In this document: in pieces, positions 33,229 through 34,819 of the stretch
How the letters are laid out: the number at the start of each line of letters is the position of its first letter
Numbering within the stretch: the stretch's first letter is position 1
Origin: Planctomycetota bacterium
GTDB lineage: Bacteria > Planctomycetota > UBA1135 > GCA-002686595
Assembly: GCA_016795245.1 (NCBI GenBank)
Contig: JAEUIA010000113.1
Coordinates: 1 to 34,819 of the forward strand
DNA: 34,819 nucleotides
Direction of reading: 5' to 3'
Notes under the pieces: generated by a model
Database searches by the model: none
The model's input: the letters and a program-made list of their open reading frames with translations, nothing else
Told to the model about the DNA's origin: nothing
Position numbers and translations under genes: made by a program

Positions 33229-34698
33229 ATGAGTATCGACCTGGATCGCCGCCCAGCCGCCGTGCAGAAGCGCACCCAACCTTTCGCCCATACGAAGATC
33301 GTCGCCACGATCGGACCCGCGTCCGAGGATCGCATCGGCGAACTGATCGACGCGGGCATGTCGGTCGCGCGCATCAACTTCTCGCACGGCTCGCCCGAGG
33401 ACTTCCTGCGTCGCGTGCAGAAGATCCGCAGCGAGGCCGATGCGCGCATGGCCTCGGTCGGCATCCTCACCGACATCCAAGGTCCGAAGATGCGGATGGG
33501 CCGCTTCGAGGGCGGACACCGGCTGTTGACCGACGGCGACGTCGTGCGCCTCGTCGAGGGCCGTGGGATGTCGAACCCGGGCGAGGTCGTGTTCGAGTTC
33601 GGCGGCTTTCAGACCGCCGTGCAGCGCGGCCATCGCGTGTTGCTCGCCGATGGACAGGTCGAACTCGTCGCCGATTCCGTGTCCGACGCGGCGGTCGTCG
33701 CGCACGTGACACGCGCCGGAATCGTCTCGGACCGCAAGGGTGTGCACTTCCCCGACAGCCGCATCGCCTACGAATTGCCGACGGCCGAAGATCGCGCCAA
33801 TCTGCAGCTCGCGCGCGAGGCGGGTGTCGACATGGTTGGGATCAGCTTCGTCTCGAAGCGCAGCGAGGTCCAAGCGGTGCGCGCGTTGTGTCCGGATGCG
33901 CTGATGATCTCGAAGATCGAGCGCCAGGCGGCGCTCGACTCGCTCGACGAATTGTTGTCCGAGAGCGACGGCATCATGGTCGCGCGCGGGGACCTGGGCG
34001 TCGAAGCCGAGCTCGAGCAACTGCCGCTGATCCAGAAAACGGTGATCCAGGCCGCGATGCGCGCCGGAAAATTCACGATCACGGCGACCGAGATGTTGGA
34101 GTCGATGATCACGAGCTCGCGCCCGACGCGGGCCGAGGTCACGGATGTCGCCAATGCCGTGCTCGACGGGACGGACGGGATCATGCTGTCGGCGGAAACA
34201 GCCGTCGGCGCGCATCCGATCGAGGCCGTGGCGACGATGACGCGCATCGCGCGCGCGGTCGAGACCAGCCAGCGCTACCGCGACATTCCGCGCCCTTCGT
34301 TCCGCAGCGCCGAGGCCAATTTCAGCAATGCGACGGCGCTCGCGGCGGTGCAGGCCTCGGAAGCGCTGAACGTGACGAAGATCGTGTGCTTCACCGAAAC
34401 GGGCAATACGGTGCGGTTGATCTCGCGCTATCGCCCGAACGCCGAAGTGATCGCGCTGACGCCGAACCAGCGCACCGTGAATCACATGACGGTGCTCGCG
34501 CACGTCCGGCCGCTGTTGTTCCGACGCGAAAAGAGCCTGGAAGACATGCTCTACATGGCCAGCGAGATGCTGGTCGTGCGCGGTCTGGCCCAGTACGGCG
34601 ATTCGATCGTGTTCGTGGCCGGCGTCCCGGCCGGCATCGCACGTTCGACGAACGTGATGAAGCTCCACAAGATCGGCGAAGAAGTAAAGCTGCACTGA
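33229..34698 (+). CDS. pyk: Pyruvate kinase
   Basis: 489 residues from ATG 33229; a GTG at 33220 would add three residues. Typical type II-like pyruvate kinase: TKIVATIGPASED and SVARINFSHG at the N terminus, substrate and metal block ILTDIQGPKMRMG, active-site signature MISKIERQAALD, GDLGVEAELEQLP, and TATEMLESM with SRPTRAEVTDVANAVLDGTD. It converts phosphoenolpyruvate and ADP to pyruvate and ATP in the cytoplasm. The C-terminal domain (about 350-489) is present, so the allosteric region is complete. Followed by the terminal repeat hairpin. Confidence 0.97.
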   Translation: MSIDLDRRPAAVQKRTQPFAHTKIVATIGPASEDRIGELIDAGMSVARINFSHGSPEDFLRRVQKIRSEADARMASVGILTDIQGPKMRMGRFEGGHRLLTDGDVVRLVEGRGMSNPGEVVFEFGGFQTAVQRGHRVLLADGQVELVADSVSDAAVVAHVTRAGIVSDRKGVHFPDSRIAYELPTAEDRANLQLAREAGVDMVGISFVSKRSEVQAVRALCPDALMISKIERQAALDSLDELLSESDGIMVARGDLGVEAELEQLPLIQKTVIQAAMRAGKFTITATEMLESMITSSRPTRAEVTDVANAVLDGTDGIMLSAETAVGAHPIEAVATMTRIARAVETSQRYRDIPRPSFRSAEANFSNATALAAVQASEALNVTKIVCFTETGNTVRLISRYRPNAEVIALTPNQRTVNHMTVLAHVRPLLFRREKSLEDMLYMASEMLVVRGLAQYGDSIVFVAGVPAGIARSTNVMKLHKIGEEVKLH

Positions 34699-34819
34699 GT
34701 TTGACCGTACGGAGCCAGGCGACGAAGCTGCACCAGCGAAAACGGCGGAGTGGAGCCTGTCTCCGTACACCGCGGCGAATCTGTGAACCAATGGCTCTGG
34801 CTCCGTATTCGATCAAACT
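34697..34819. repeat. Dispersed repeat with inverted copies (window end)
   Basis: 34697-34719 is the reverse complement of 71-93 with one mismatch. A second copy lies inverted at 34795-34819, with a 2-bp insertion. An inner stem also forms between GTACGGAGCCAGGC (34707-34720) and GCCTGTCTCCGTAC (34755-34768). It begins right after the pyk stop, so it may act as terminator as well as repeat. Confidence 0.7.

Overview
The window is high-GC bacterial DNA and most likely comes from a planctomycete-type bacterium. The best clue is a family of secreted proteins ending in the same kind of C-terminal module (roughly G-LC-x-G-x-x-x-R, later a W/Y-aromatic-R-D motif). I know this module mainly from Planctomycetota, and one copy is preceded by a Cys-rich CFGDGSGTGCPC linker. 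Several starts lack a clear Shine-Dalgarno sequence, which also fits. No rRNA, tRNA, CRISPR array or insertion sequence was found.

Layout. 1-316 holds repeats: a 62-bp near-perfect palindrome, a dispersed repeat also found at the far end, a 34-bp-period tandem repeat and a G10 run. 317-8321 (minus strand) carries a GT-C-like membrane protein, a beta-barrel protein overlapping a DM13-domain secreted protein, and an ArsR-methyltransferase fusion overlapping metH. 8504-10300 (plus) encodes a seven-bladed secreted propeller. 10359-11659 (minus) is a MarR regulator coupled to a protoglobin, with a palindromic operator between it and the divergent fbp (fructose-1,6-bisphosphatase). 12807-14185 (plus) carries a sterol-desaturase-family hydroxylase and an Fe-S uracil-DNA glycosylase, convergent with an AbgT transporter.

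16036-17394 holds a four-helix membrane protein, a lipoprotein and an Smr-domain protein. 17550-17759 is a tiny Cys-rich lipoprotein ending at a strong terminator hairpin. 17867-22089 (minus) looks like one operon: a split AtuA pair, phosphate acetyltransferase and two FKBP lipoproteins. 22165-26221 (minus) is three overlapping genes: a secreted protein, an HExxH peptidase with predicted helical repeats, and a DUF309 protein. 26482-29481 (minus) is a fungalysin-like (M36) secreted protease. The plus strand ends with an 813-residue exported protein and pyruvate kinase.

The main discovery is at 29788-30012. A 74-codon gene of the SelW/Rdx thioredoxin-like family is interrupted by one in-frame TGA exactly where the second Cys of the CxxC motif should be. 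A GC-rich hairpin with a GGUCU loop begins 15 nt after this TGA, with its loop starting 22 nt after it, which matches bacterial SECIS elements. I read it as a CxxU selenoprotein. A normal gene call would cut it to 10 residues or miss it. The organism would therefore need selenocysteine machinery (SelA, SelB, SelD, tRNA-Sec), none of which lies in this window.

Central metabolism is represented by pyk, fbp, pta and metH. The rest is mostly envelope and secreted proteins plus redox or gas sensing (MarR/protoglobin, DM13, selenoprotein).
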